Shown: in pieces, positions 47,211 through 59,077 of the stretch
Position numbering within the stretch: the stretch's first letter is position 1
Layout of the letters: every line of letters starts with the position of its first letter
Origin: Rachicladosporium sp. CCFEE 5018
Lineage: Eukaryota > Ascomycota > Dothideomycetes > Cladosporiales > Cladosporiaceae
Length of the DNA stretch: 64,000 nucleotides
Assembly (NCBI GenBank): GCA_002077045.2
Contig: KZ111170.1
Span: 172,122 to 236,121 of the forward strand
Reading direction: 5' to 3'
Notes under the pieces: generated by a model
What the model was told of the DNA's origin: nothing
What the model saw: the letters and a program-made list of their open reading frames with translations, nothing else
Database searches by the model: none
Program-made: the position numbers and the translations under genes

Positions 47211-47753
47211 CTACCGGGACCCGGCCTCCGCTTGACCCAGCACACTCGATTCGATTGATGAGGCCGATGTAGCAAGCACCAACGCTGCCTGCGCTCTCAC
47301 CTGCACGGTCTGCAGCGAGCCTTCGACCAGGGACGCCTGTTTCATCGCAAGTCTTGCACCCGTCGGGAATGGATCGTCGACAGTGTTGAGGACCATGAAG
47401 CGTTCGGTCGGCAGCATATTGCTGGTCAGAACTGGCCTGTACAGATGCTCAATTTGTGCAACGCTGGTTGAGTCTACTGCACGCTGTGTCAGAGCTTGTG
47501 GCTTGGCAGGAGGCAATCAAGGCCGCGTAGGAATGCTTACGCTGCGGCTTCGTAGCCATTGCGATCGCTACCAGACGCGCAGCTTCAGTGCGCACGACTG
47601 TCTCCACATACTTCAGATCGGACTACTCATTATCAGCAAATGATGAGACCATGCGGTCCGCGGAGAGCTTACTGTCGTGAGTGACTGTTGCACTACGTGT
47701 TGAGCCAGAGCTGCATCCGAAAGCGGCGTGACTTGATCGTGGTCAGGCATCAT
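47211..47753 (-). CDS. Small three-exon hypothetical protein
   Basis: Exons 47753-47673, 47610-47541 and 47494-47211 (introns of 62 and 46 bp, both GTAAGC...AG) join in frame to 144 residues with a stop at 47211-47213. The middle exon is only 70 nt (YVETVVRTEAARLVAIAMAT). The sum of exon lengths is divisible by three and each exon is protein-like: MMPDHDQVTPLSDAALAQHV, then LTQRAVDSTSVAQIEHLYRP and FMVLNTVDDPFPTGARLAMK. It looks mainly helical and soluble, without a signal peptide or membrane segment. I do not recognise the family. It stands alone in a gene-poor region, about 1.7 kb from the IDP1 gene that shares its strand. Confidence 0.6.
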
Positions 47754-49414
47754 GTTATATGTCGTACTTGTCGAGGTAGTCAAGTGTTGTTGTACCTGTT
47801 CAAGTTGCAAGAAGGTGTATCGAACTTGAAAGGAAGTATGCTGGAATGATGGAATAGACTTACTGAAGTTCGCATTGAGATCGACTTGACTTATATCCTT
47901 CCTCACGACTTGAAACACGTTACTAGAATATTCACACGGCTCGAGCCCTCATCTCCCCAGCATCAGCTATGAAGCTTCGCCCACCGTGCCGATAAGCAAC
48001 GAAGCGAAGAGTGCAATGCAAGTACTGCATACAAGGTCAGTGCCGGATCCGAAGTCAATGATGCCGAGCCAGTAGGGTGGTTGAAGTGCATGACGCAGGA
48101 GCCCTGTCAGGTGATACAGCATAGGCGAGCCAGTTCCCGGGTCCTAGAACCTTCTATGACTTCCTGGTTTCCAAGGGTAGCGCATGTGCCTGACTTCTTG
48201 CATGGGGAGTCTGGGTCCGGGATTACAACTCGGCGGACCGTTGCTGTCGTTCGCTTGAATTTCAACGGAGTGCAGTCACTCTGCGCGATGTATCTCGGTG
48301 CCTGGATGTCTTTCTGGAAGCAGATTTCGAGCCCAACACCACCTAGAATACTAAGATAGCGGCAATAGCTGTGGTCTCAATGTAGGCTCGTCGGACTGCT
48401 CCCATGAAGGCACATGGTTACTGAGCTCCTGATACGATGGCAGCCGCTCCATCAATCGCATGGGGATTTCACCAGTTCCGCTTGCAATCTCGCACATCGA
48501 CCGTTCACCGGTGGTCGAGAAGAAGCCGCTGCTGTGTCGCATCGCGGGAGTACATCCGGCGCTCGAGCTGCAGGGGGGCTGCCAGACGCGGGATACTTGC
48601 AGTTACTTGCGCCCGGCTGAGAACGCTGCGGTACGTAGATCGTGGCGATGAGGGTCGGATCAAGGGCGCAGCGATTCTGTGTTTAGGCATGCGCGTCAGA
48701 GTGTACTGCTGTGAACTGACAAGATGTCCCCGGTAGCTTGGGTCAGCCGCTTCCCGCGGCGGGGAACGCGGGTCGCGATCGGCCCAGTACCTTAATGAGC
48801 TTCACGAATCCGAAATCCCGCACTGCGAAGGCATCGAGTAGATCCACGATGTCCTCGACTGTTTGATCGGGTGCGAAAGATCTTCTCTATTACCGGTTGG
48901 ACTTTCACGACGCCTAGGGCGAACTTCGCGTTGCATCACCCATACATCTGCAGCAAAATTCGCAGGCATAAGTGTCTCTCACAAGTCACTTCGTGCTTCA
49001 CGGTGCTGTGGGGAGGATTTGGTAGCGACCTCATCTCAAGACCTGCACTGTCATACGTAAGAGATCACTCCCGGGGATTAGAAGCCGGGACATTGCTGAA
49101 TCCAAAGAGTGGTAGAGATGCATGCGAACTTGCAACACAGATCTACAGCGGATGCGGACGTTGACACCTGCTGTGCGATCACAGGCAGCCAGCCGCGCCG
49201 ACCTATACGATTATGCAGCGTTCACCACGAGCGGAACGCTTGGTCCGAGGACGATCGCAGTACACAGAACCGCTGTGCAACGCCGGGGATCAAGGTCACC
49301 ACGTCGTCGATCAGTGTACTGGAGTCGGCACTGTTCCTAGTCGTGCCACGGGTATGAGGTCTTATATGCAAATTGCTAGCACAGTGGTCTAGATGTCGCT
49401 CTACATGTCGCCGA
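47754..49414. other. Gene-poor region with unresolved exon-like pieces on the minus strand (about 48351-48886)
   Basis: A minus-strand stretch at about 48886-48791 reads VEDIVDLLDAFAVRDFGFVK and ends at a good donor GTACTG. Downstream, 48351-48542 reads GTGEIPMRLMERLPSYQELS and ends with TAG. They could be exons of one gene, but I could not find one consistent set of splice sites, so no CDS is called. Confidence 0.35.
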
Positions 49415-50825
49415 TCACAACTTCGCGCTCAGCACTGATCGCATCCGCTTCTCGACGGCTTCTAGGTACTCGGTGGTCGTGACGAAGTCTTTCGGCTTTC
49501 CACACGAGATGGCGAGGTCCTTCGTCATGATACCTTGCTGGTCCACCACGTGTATACACGCCTCTTCCAAGCTCTCCGCGAACTTGACGACTTCGGGTGT
49601 GTCATCGAGCTCACCACGCTTTGCGAGACCTCGTGTCCAAGCAAAGATGGAGGCGATCGGGTTTGTGGAGGTCGGGTTGCCCTTCTGGTGCTCGCGGTAA
49701 TGGCGTGTCACTGTCCCGTGCGCGGCTTCTGCTTCGAAGGTCTTGCCATCTGGGGTGATCAGGACCGAAGTCATGAGGCCGAGAGAGCCGAAGCCTTGTG
49801 CAACGATATCGGACTGGACATCACCATCATAGTCTAAGAGTTGTTAGCAATCGGAAATGCTGACAGACAACAGGTCACTTACTTTTCATCGCGATGAGCA
49901 TGCCACCCTCCGACTTGATCATCTGTGCGACCATATCATCGATGAGACGATGCTCGTACCAGAGTCCTGCCGCTTCGAACTCTTTCCGGTACTGCGCCTC
50001 GTAGATCTCCTGGAAAATGTCCTTGAACCTGCCGTCATACTTCTTCAGGATGGTGTTCTTCGTTGACATGTACATGGGCAGCTTGAGGCCAAGCGCGTGC
50101 TTGAACGAAGCGTGCGCAAATCCTTGAATACTCTCCGACGTGTTGTATTGTGTCTGCGCCACTCCACCTTGGTGCTTGTCCGTGAACTCGAAAACCTGTA
50201 TGCGCTCTGGCTCGCCGCCCTTGGGTGTGAACACCATCTCGAGCTTGCCAGGACCCTCGATGACCTTGTCCTTGGCCCTGTATTGATCGCCGAAGGCATG
50301 TCTGCCTATCACGATCGGCTTCTTCCATCCTGGCACGAGTCGCGGCACTCTGGGAATAACGATAGGTTCCCGGAAGACCGTACCACCAAGATTATTCCTG
50401 ATCGTGCCGTTGGGACTCAGCCACATCTGCTTGAGCTTGAACTCTTCTACGCGCTGCTCATCAGGTGTGATCGTAGCACACTTGACACCAACGCTGTACT
50501 TCTTGATCGCTTCAGCAGCATCGATCGTGACCTGATCGTTCGTCTCATCGCGATAAGGTAGACCCAAATCATAGTACTTCAGATCGATGTCCAAGTACGG
50601 ATGGATGAATTTATCTTTGATATCTTGCCATATGATCCTTGTCATCTCATCGCCATCGAGCTCCACCACCGGGTTCTTGACCTTGATCTTGGGGATCTGA
50701 GAGGCCATGTTGCGGCGCTGCGTAATGCGGGCGGCTATGGGGCGGGAGAAGGTACCTGCGTACACTGGAAAGGCGCTGGATGAGTGCCCGACTAGTCGAG
50801 CTGTCAATGGTCGGAGAGCAGACAT
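49415..50825 (-). CDS. IDP1: NADP-dependent isocitrate dehydrogenase
   Basis: Exons 50825-49883 and 49833-49415 (49 bp intron) encode 453 residues. An N-terminal basic stretch (MSALRPLTARLVGHSSSAF...ITQRR) looks like a mitochondrial presequence. An internal ATG (MASQIPKIKVKNPVVELDGD) could make a cytosolic or peroxisomal form, as is known for some fungal homologues. The isocitrate-binding SPNGTIRNNLGG, the metal-binding NYDGDVQSDIVAQGFGSLGL and the NADP-binding HGTVTRHYREHQKGN motifs are all present. The enzyme decarboxylates isocitrate to 2-oxoglutarate and makes NADPH. The C-terminus SAKL is close to a PTS1 (SKL-like), which supports a possible peroxisomal pool (inference). Confidence 0.97.
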
Positions 50826-51722
50826 GGTGACAAGCTGCAGGTCGGACTTCTCACTGGCAGTCCGACATAGGAGAATGGAGGAATGGCAGCCGAGGTGTTT
50901 AAGAAGGCCAGGCAGGTGGGGTTCTTCGGGATGACTTCTGCCGCGCTGGAATAGATGGGTAATTAGAAGTCTGATCCTGAAACACGACTTCTTCCATATA
51001 TTCTCATGCTTCTACCTGGACACAACAACGATTTATGGAGTCTCACGGCTTCAACAGTCGACCATCGGACCCTACTGTCGCCGAGAATAACTTTCGACAA
51101 GTCACCATGTGGCAGAAACGCCATTCAAAGCGTGAAGACTCTACTGAATGGCACCCTGCCATGCGTGATGTGAGGCAAGTCAGAGCAAAACCCTTTCTCC
51201 AATGTGTCTATGCATCTCCTTCTCGTTCTTCCTATCGTGTCTTCAAGTGCGCTTCGGGGCCAGGGTGGTCCACGGTACGTTGCTCGATTTGACAGCCGCG
51301 ATACGTCTATGCTACTCACGCGACGAGTTTCAAATTGCGTGATTGGAACCTGGAAAACCCCATCTCGCTCTGCACTCTCTCGACATCGATCACGTGGCTG
51401 GCCAGTTTTGGACAAGATACATTCCTCGCGGGTCTGCCCTTCGCATGGCATTCCGCTAGCCACAATGCGGCCACGACAGCTGCTAGACATATGACGCTAC
51501 TCCTCGTCTCTAGGTCTACCATGTGGAATGTAAGGCTGAAACGGAGTGGCTGGTGTGCATTACAATAGCTCTGTGCGAAGTGTTTACCTGATGGTTGCCA
51601 CGCTCACCTAACGCTGCGACGTCAACGCTTCACGATACATCGTGACAGATCTGATCAGCGCACCGGCCCAGGTAAATGTCAGCGGACTGTGTCAGCCCGA
51701 CTGTCGGACATATATCACATCA
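50826..51722. other. Intergenic, divergent promoters of IDP1 and wetA
   Basis: No supported gene is present. The wetA frame is open upstream to 51642, but with a GTG only. Confidence 0.5.
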
Positions 51723-53476
51723 ATGGCATACCTACAGCGACCGATACAGCTCCCTATACGGCCGCCAAGTCACAGGGAGACCGAGTGGGCGAGCTTTTGC
51801 AACAATGTTTTCGATGAGTACCTTGACGACGATGACCTCTTTGGCCTTGGCAGCAGCCAAAACAATGAAAGAAATAGCTCCTCGGGTGACTCTGTCAATC
51901 TCTTTGACTTCTCTGGCTCGTCAGAACAAAGCGGACACACAGCCGGTACCTCTCCAATGCCTGCCTGGCAGAGTGCAGCCGGTGGGGCGCCTTTGATCGA
52001 GGCAAGACAGCCGAAGCCTGAGGACAGTGTAGACTTCTGGCAGAAGACGCTGAAGGCGCTGGAGCAGAATGCAGCAGATTCTGAGCAGAAGCAGAGGACT
52101 CTTCGTGCGATAAGTCACATCCGGACTTCTTGAGTCTCGGCGGCTGTCCTTCACCACCTGCCGTCCCGTCGCAGATCGACCAATCATTGTCCGTTCAACG
52201 TCGAAACGGGCCTCGACAGGCCGCAAACGGAAAACGAGTGACATCAACAGCAGCACGGTCAGTATCGCGTGGGCGACCCGCAGGTGTAGCCAAGCCTGCT
52301 ACTGCTGCTACTACGAGTGTGTCACCTCGGAAGCCGAGTGCATCACCACACAAGATGATGACACCGAGCCGATTTCGAGCGGGCTTCAAGGATGTGTGGG
52401 CGGACAAGTCGTCGGCAAGTCCAAAGAAGTATGAAGTTCACGTGCCACCACACCGGCTGCCGGTGTCTCCGCCGCCTTCGGCCAAGATGATGCAAGAGGA
52501 CTTTGCTGCTTTCGGCTCGCCGCCTGCATTCGATCCGCTGTATGGAGACGAGCTCTCGCCATTGACGACGTCTTTCCAGCAGCAGGCGAGGATACATACC
52601 CCGAATGCTTCGCCTGGGATAAGGAAGCGGGATCATGTCGATGCGCACTACTTCGATGACATACCTGCAGTCCCTTCGAGTCCCTACGCATCACAAGCTG
52701 TACCTTTGAATGATGCGCAGCCACTCTTCCCCGAGCGGACCTCCTCTCTAGCACCAGCTCGCATGCCCTCCTTCGATTTTGGCTTTGATACAGCACCATC
52801 GACCTCGGCATGGGAGACCAACGCCACAGCTTTTGTACACAATGCTTACACGACTGATCCCTTGGCGCATTCCGATCGTTTCGGCTCTGTCGTCCCGACG
52901 ACGGAGGTCCATTCTCCTCTGTTCTCTGACGCAGGCCTGGGCATAAGCTGTGACCCGACTCTGACTTCGCCTTATACGAGGATGGCTTCTATTGCGCCGA
53001 TGACTGCGCTTATGTACGGCCACTTCGACAGCCAAGGCCATCTCTTCCATGGCCTGCCCTCCAATCGATCAGCTACGACCTTTCGTACAGTACCCAACAC
53101 CCCACATCACGCCCAACCCCGCAGTCAGCGACACTCCGCCTTTCCTTCCCTCTCACCCTCCCCAACACCATCCGCAACACCATCTCGCTCTCGCGGTCGA
53201 GGCTCGAAGCCACCTTCTCACCGCAGAGCGAAGTCTATGGCTAGCACGATTCGCCATCCGTCTTCCTCTCAGGCAGAGAAACTTGGGTTCGTGAACTTCA
53301 CGCCGCATGACTCAGGGAAGATCCTGAGTGGTGTGGCGCCGAGCGGGAGCTCGAAGACGAAGGCTAGACGGGAGAAGGAGGCAGCGGACAAGAGGAGGCG
53401 GTTGAGTGCTGCGGCTGTAAAGGCTGTTGTTGAGGCTGGAGGAGACATTGAGGGACTGAGGGGGGTGCTTGGGTGA
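51723..53476 (+). CDS. wetA: Conidiation regulator WetA, split by an apparent frameshift
   Basis: The 5' frame starts MAYLQRPIQLPIRPP at 51723. It has an acidic FDEYLDDDDLFGLG segment and reads DFWQKTLKALEQNAADSEQK before stopping at about 52133. The 3' frame, shifted, takes over with KSHPDFLSLGGCPSPPAVPS and runs to 53476. The C-terminus FVNFTPHDSGKILSGVAPSG followed by SSKTKARREKEAADKRRRLS is the conserved WetA/ESC1 domain. WetA completes spore-wall maturation and metabolic quieting in conidia, downstream of BrlA and AbaA (known in Aspergillus). The shift falls at about 52105-52110; one extra base after GTGCG would restore a continuous frame. No good intron fits, because the upstream part of the 3' frame soon meets a stop. 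A real mutation or an assembly error are both possible. Confidence 0.85.
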
Positions 53477-54617
53477 GGTGGGAAGTATGCGATGGATAGG
53501 ATACATGCGGAACAGTAGTGAAGGACGACTGTGATGAAGACGTAGTTCTGACTCGTGACATGGCATGGAGTGTAGGATAGTAGCCAACATCATGACGAGC
53601 TTGATGACCACGAGAGATTTTGCTGCGCATGAACATGAAGAACTCGTCGCAATGCCGCTGCTTGGCTTGCAGGTCCCAGTAGTCAGAGTGGAACGCCTCA
53701 CCCGGCGGTAGATGCGTAAATGTAGATTGGTGATGCCGCGGGGTGCATCATATCTTGGGCAGAAGATGCCTCATGATAGATTCTCGGTAGGGTTGCGTCA
53801 CAGAAACCTCGCGGAATCCACATAGAAGTGCGCCGTACTGATGAGCCTGGTTCGCCGACGAGTAGTACCGCCTATGGGAAGACAGGTCCTCAGTTCCTCG
53901 GCTGGTAGAAGCGACCAGTAAGGGAATGAAGTCAAGGATCGCCAGTACCAGGATGTTCTTGTTGTCTGAGGTACGAAAACATCACATTCCAAACACACGA
54001 AGTCTAGCTGATCATTTGTAAGGTGCGAGTGAACATCATAAGAGCCACAGAAACCACGCTGTTTCCATACAATATGCCTCCTACATGATCAGTCGAATCT
54101 ATGCGGCCATCCTCGATGAATTCCATATTAGCCGGCGCCGAGCAGTCAGAAGGTAGGTAGATGCCGTTCAGCCGTCGCAATGCAAGTGTGTATGAAGCAA
54201 GAGATTAGCAGCATGTTGCCCTGTTCGAACGGCGGTGCAAGAGCTTGAGTACCGAGAAGTTTCTTGCAGGTCTGGAAGTGTCACAAGCACCTAGCGAAGT
54301 CTGCAGCGGGGAGCCATGCTTTCTCGGTTGTGGTCCCATGTCCATGCAGAAGTATAGAGTCCAGCCGCGTGAGACCGTGACATGTCAGGAAGATGACCAG
54401 TAATGTCCAGCAATCTTGCCATGATGTGACCACTGGCTAAGCAGTATACTTACTCGTGATATGTGGCCACTTCGCATTCAGATGATCTGCAGGCCCAGGG
54501 CCATAGTTAGACTACGCTCAATGTACTCCAGCACATGCGACGTCGGTAAGGTCGCAGGTGTCAGACCGGTGTCTGCAAGAGTCCAGCCTTGTAGCGCGAT
54601 GAGTATTATGAGCCCAA
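53477..54617. other. 1.1 kb intergenic region
   Basis: Nothing is recognised on either strand. Confidence 0.5.
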
Positions 54618-55207
54618 TCACCCGAGGCGGCGACGACGAGCGTCTCGGTCTCCACCGTTACCAGCATCACGGCCAGCGCCAGGCAGAGGTCGGGGCTGCG
54701 CACCTCCAAACCTAGGGTCTCTCGGATCCGGCTGTCCGGAAGTGGGAGCTGATGCAATGCATCAGTGCGCGCCCTGCTGAGTCTCACGCCCGCACATTCA
54801 GCGATACTTACGACGAGCACCACCACCACCACCACCGTACGGATCATTGTAGCCGGGACCGGGCGGCGCGCCCGACATCCCATATGGACTGCGAGAGTCA
54901 GCCGATCTGCCCATGTCAGACGGCCGAGTGTCTGCGAACCTCTGTTGTGGCGGACTGGCGAGGTGCTCGCGACCGAGCGGCACACTGACGGTCGCAGCCG
55001 GGCTAGGGTAAGCGTACCTGGGATCCTGTGGGTAGTCCTGTGCAAATCGTGGGTCCCTTGGGTCTCGAACATCCCTTGGATCCCGAACTTCTCTCATGTC
55101 ACGGTCCCGAGTATCGCGTGGGTCACGCTGGTCACGCAGGTCGCGTGGATCACGGATATCTCTTGGATCGGCGCCACGGAGCTCACGCGGGTCTCGGACT
55201 TCTCGAG
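54618..55207 (-). CDS. C-terminus of an RDPRD-repeat protein, cut by an assembly gap
   Basis: Minus-strand exons 55207-54812 and 54748-54618 (63 bp intron, GTAAGT...ATCAG) read from the gap through many RDPRD/RDLRD units, then FAQDYPQDPRYAYPSPAATV, a Gly-rich YNDPYGGGGGGA junction, DPRDPRFGGAQPRP and a basic end RDARRRRLG. The repeated motif recurs on both sides of the intron, which confirms the join. The protein is disordered and highly charged. I do not recognise a family. The 5' part is lost in the 100-N gap. Confidence 0.6.
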
Positions 55208-55307
55208 NNNNNNNNNNNNNNNNNNNNNNNNNNNNNNNNNNNNNNNNNNNNNNNNNNNNNNNNNNNNNNNNNNNNNNNNNNNNNNNNNNNNNNNNNNNNN
55301 NNNNNNN
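55208..55307. other. Assembly gap (100 N)
   Basis: There are exactly 100 N, which usually marks a gap of unknown size. The left flank is low-complexity RDPRD-coding repeat, a likely cause of the break. Confidence 0.98.
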
Positions 55308-55503
55308 CAGGGTAGTAGTTGAGGTCATAATCGCTAACGATGACGAGTTTCGGGCTGCCTTGGTGCGGACGACTGCGGTGACTCTCATGTTCCCGATGAG
55401 TGTGCAGTATGGAACGACCGAGATTATAGTCACGGTTTAGAGGACGTATACTGTAATCACGCAGGGTGGCGCAATGGTCGGCAACGGGATCAGATCGTCG
55501 GCA

Positions 55504-58500
55504 TCAGAAAATATCTACCGTCGTTGCACCCTTTAGCCGAGTCGGAGTGAAGGGAACCGCCGTCGACATTGCCGCGATGGACACATTTCCGAATATACCG
55601 CCGCCACCCAGCTCCGGGATCGCCTGTTGTTCGTTCTCCGTGAAAGTAAAGATATTGGTGGCTGTCGGCAAGAGCATACATTGCGAGGTCTCCGTCCATT
55701 CGCCACCAGATCCGGTAATTGCTGATAGCGCATCAGCGAACGTGACAGATGCTGCATTCAAGATGCGGAGCTTGTGCGAAAACGGAGTGATATAGTTACT
55801 GGATAGCCTGCGCACAAGTCATAGCACAGGAGCTGAACGTGCTCGTCTCGCATTTGGGATCGGTAGGCTGTAGGGACGGGATACCGCCCGGCGCTACCGG
55901 ATCCAGGCCGTCAATGCCTGCCTTCTACCAGCATTCGCAGATCAGCGTGCGCCGCAGAAGTCTTACCTGGCGGCCCACCGCAGAACAGCCAGCATATAGT
56001 ACAGGCACTGAGAAGTGGGTTGCAGTGCGATCCACACCCGAGAGCACGGTTACACAAAAGGACAGGTGGTCCACGAGTGCGGTGAATATTGGTCCCTTCA
56101 GGACCTATGGGTGATGTGACTGAAGGAGATGACGTGGGCGTGGTAAGTGGTGGTGGTACTGAGCTATCAGGCCATGGCGGCGGATGTAACCTCCGAGTCG
56201 CGGGCCTATGCGAGGAACTGTAGAATGTTCCAGTCTCGGTGATGATGAATGAAGTTTGCGTAATGCTTGGGACTAGAAACAGCACCGTCGAATTGTTTGT
56301 GGCGGTAACGTCAAACCAGGACACCACCGAGGTTGCCACAGGTGGGATGACGATTGTGGTCGTCAGAATACTGATCGCATACACCGTGATCGTTGTCGCA
56401 CGTCCAGAAATCACTTAAGTCAGAGTATCATAGTTCCCTATGGTCAATTGGGTGACAATGGGCGGAAAGGCAAAGGTCTTAGGATTCGCCAAGGTGAAGG
56501 GCGGCATAACATAAACACAGGGAGGATAGCATTTGACAAGTTGCGATGTTTCTGGCTGACTCTAGAGGGCTGGGTCGATGGTAACATAGCCGGATCCACC
56601 ACTCGGCCCTGCATCTGAGCGGGAGCCGGAACCAGAGCCAGCTCCTTGTGTAGTGGTCGTCGTTGCTCCTGATGACGGCAATGCAGGCGATGGTACGGCC
56701 GGCGCGCCAGAAGGCAGAGACGGCGTTACTAGTCCAGATCCATCGGGACAGACGTTGCTACGAGGTATTAGCGATAGTCCGCCAGAGATGTGGAAATCTA
56801 CTCACAACCATGTCCAGGCTTTGTTTGTGCTTGGATCGACAACTGCCAGCAGCGTTAGTATACAAAACAACGGATACGTATTGAAGGATTTGGGGACGCT
56901 CACTGATGCAGTCAGCTCGTCCCAGCCCATAGAGCGCACCAAATTCGATACACGATCCACGACACGATCCACCAGGTGAGATAATACCCTTCCATTTCCA
57001 TTGGAATGCGCTCCCCGAGCTCAGGACCTGTCCGCCGTTTGACCACATCGTGGTAGATCCGTTGAGCATGTTGACATTTAAGAGATCATCTCGTCCATCA
57101 CCATCCACAACTGCTAGCCTTATGTGTGGCAGTCATTAGGGGATCAGACCGCGAAGGCGCAAATTGTAGCAGACTCACTGACGCGCTCCTTCCCTTCGGT
57201 ATGCTTGATCATACCCTAGCTGACTATGTTGTTCACTCCCTTGTTCAGATACCCCGAGATCACAGCATCAGTCTGCATTCAAAGATAGTCCGCTCGACCG
57301 TCCCCGTCGATATCGTTCCATCGGACGCCTAGATCAGCCTGTGCCTGTGGATAACCCTCACTGGCCTTCACGGTGCCAACGTCCACCCGAGCAGGGTTGC
57401 GGATATCTGAGCCTTGGGTGTTTTGCCAACAGACAAGGCCGCCATCCGGACCTAGGCAGCAAGGACCATCACGTCCGTCTCCTGTCATATCCGCAAACCT
57501 GACGTCAGCCCGTTTGCATGATCCAGAGAAAGTGGGATACAGGTAAGCGCCGAAAGCGCCGCCTCCTTGACGGAGAGCAACTCCTAGGCCGTAATCGGAA
57601 GTTGGACCATCGTAGACATAGTCCTCCACTCCATCGCCGTCAATGTCGGCCCAGAAAACCCCCTCTAGGATAGGGTTGTTCTTTATTACCGTCGACGGAT
57701 TGGTGAATCTTAAAACCCGCCAACGTATTCACCCACATGCGCATAGGCGCCCTCATCACTTCCAGAGCCCGTTTGCGTCTGCGTCGGACCTTTGGCCGTG
57801 CCTTGTCACATTGATTGGACCCAGTATTAACAGTGTTAGAAACGCCAGCGACGCTCGTAGGTTCCGTGATCCAATTCCGGGAATTTGCGATTGTGATGCC
57901 CTCTCCGTGGTAGGTCAGCCCGACCACCTCGAGATCGCTACGTAGGTCAAATTCGTTACTTACGATACCATGCTTCTGCCAGTTTCTTGTACCTAGCCTC
58001 AGTAGGATGTTTTCTACATCAGAGTCAGCGGGTGGCAGTCATGACTTTTAAGGCCGCTTATCCATCAGACCCAATATCTGCCAACGAGAAGTATGACGAG
58101 GAGAAGTCGGCGTATGTGATCTTGCGTCCAGCTTGTTGCCGAGCATTCACGACACCCGGAATCTGGCTATTCAACTGCGCTATCACTGGCATAGGAAATC
58201 GTCTCCTACATAGGCAAGATGCACATTGTCTCGGCACAATGATTGTGTATGTTCCGGAAAGCTATCGAGGGGCAGAGTCTCGCGTTCGCCACCGTCGCGT
58301 GTCTGCTCAAACACCATAGTCTAGTCGGAGCAACGCGCTTAACTCTGCCCGTGGATACAACAATACCGATACGCAATCAGTCCGAGTAAGTCAAAGAATT
58401 GCATGCGCAGTGCAGCGGATCTCTGGGAAAATTCGCACGTTCATGGTGGCTAGAGCGGCTCGGTGGTTTGGAGGACTGGAAGTGGATGCAAGACATTCTG

Positions 58501-58651
58501 CGTCAGCATGGGAGTTGGGTCTGCGGAGGGTATGCGAGATCCTGGCTGACGGAGGATAGCTCCGCTCAAGGTTGAATTCACATGATAGGAGACCGCGTGG
58601 AGACATGAATGCCATAGCTGCAGTGCTCATATCTGGCCTTGTCGCCATCAC
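55504..58651 (-). pseudogene. Decayed secreted SGNH-hydrolase/esterase with FG-GAP (VCBS) repeats
   Basis: Minus-strand pieces appear in the order of a typical fungal SGNH plus FG-GAP protein. An N-terminal-like MNVRIFPEI lies near 58460. The SGNH core LNSQIPGVVNARQQAGRKIT lies near 58150 and KKLAEAWYR near 57970. FG-GAP repeats follow (FWADIDGDGVEDYV, VRFADMTGDGRDGP, VRWNDIDGDGRADYL, VVDGDGRDDLLNVNMLNGS), then a Ser/Pro-rich linker and a Cys-rich ending. The same reading frame is broken by TGA (57279-57281), TAG (57216-57218), TAG (56562-56564) and TAA (56415-56417), and flanking text still reads as protein on both sides. Several stops fit Gln or Trp codons changed by C-to-T or G-to-A. No GxND block was found. 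The gene is non-functional as sequenced. Confidence 0.6.
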
Positions 58652-59077
58652 ACGATATCCCTAGCCGTGCTGACCCGCCCCACCCCGAAATCGATGTCCA
58701 AATAGCTACCACAAAGCCACGACATATCAACGCAAATTCGTCGCACAGGGATCAACAGGCGAGTGGGTGGAGAACTATGGGCTCTCCCCCCGGTACTGAA
58801 CCGGTACCTGTGGGTCCCGCTACCAATGCTGGCAGATCTGCAGTTTAGCAAGCATCGGTGTCGGACTCCATTCCGTATTCCATCGCCGCATCGAACTTTA
58901 CGTCTACGATGGAAAAGTTCATGTCACTTTGCCACAGCTTCGAGACATTCCTAGGCCATGCTTGGACTGAGCCCGGGCTAGTTGGGAGTATTGCCAACAA
59001 CTTGCGGCCTTTGAACATCGCGTTGTACCGATCATTACCCTCTCATAGCCAGGTCGCGGCTCTTCGCCAGCCTGCCG
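58652..59077. other. Intergenic before duplication copy B
   Basis: No coding or repeat feature is seen. The duplication breakpoint lies just downstream at about 59145. Confidence 0.5.

Noticed and set aside
54830..54845. CACCACCACCACC run read as a microsatellite feature
   Set aside because: It simply encodes the Gly-rich GGGGGG stretch of the RDPRD protein on the other strand.
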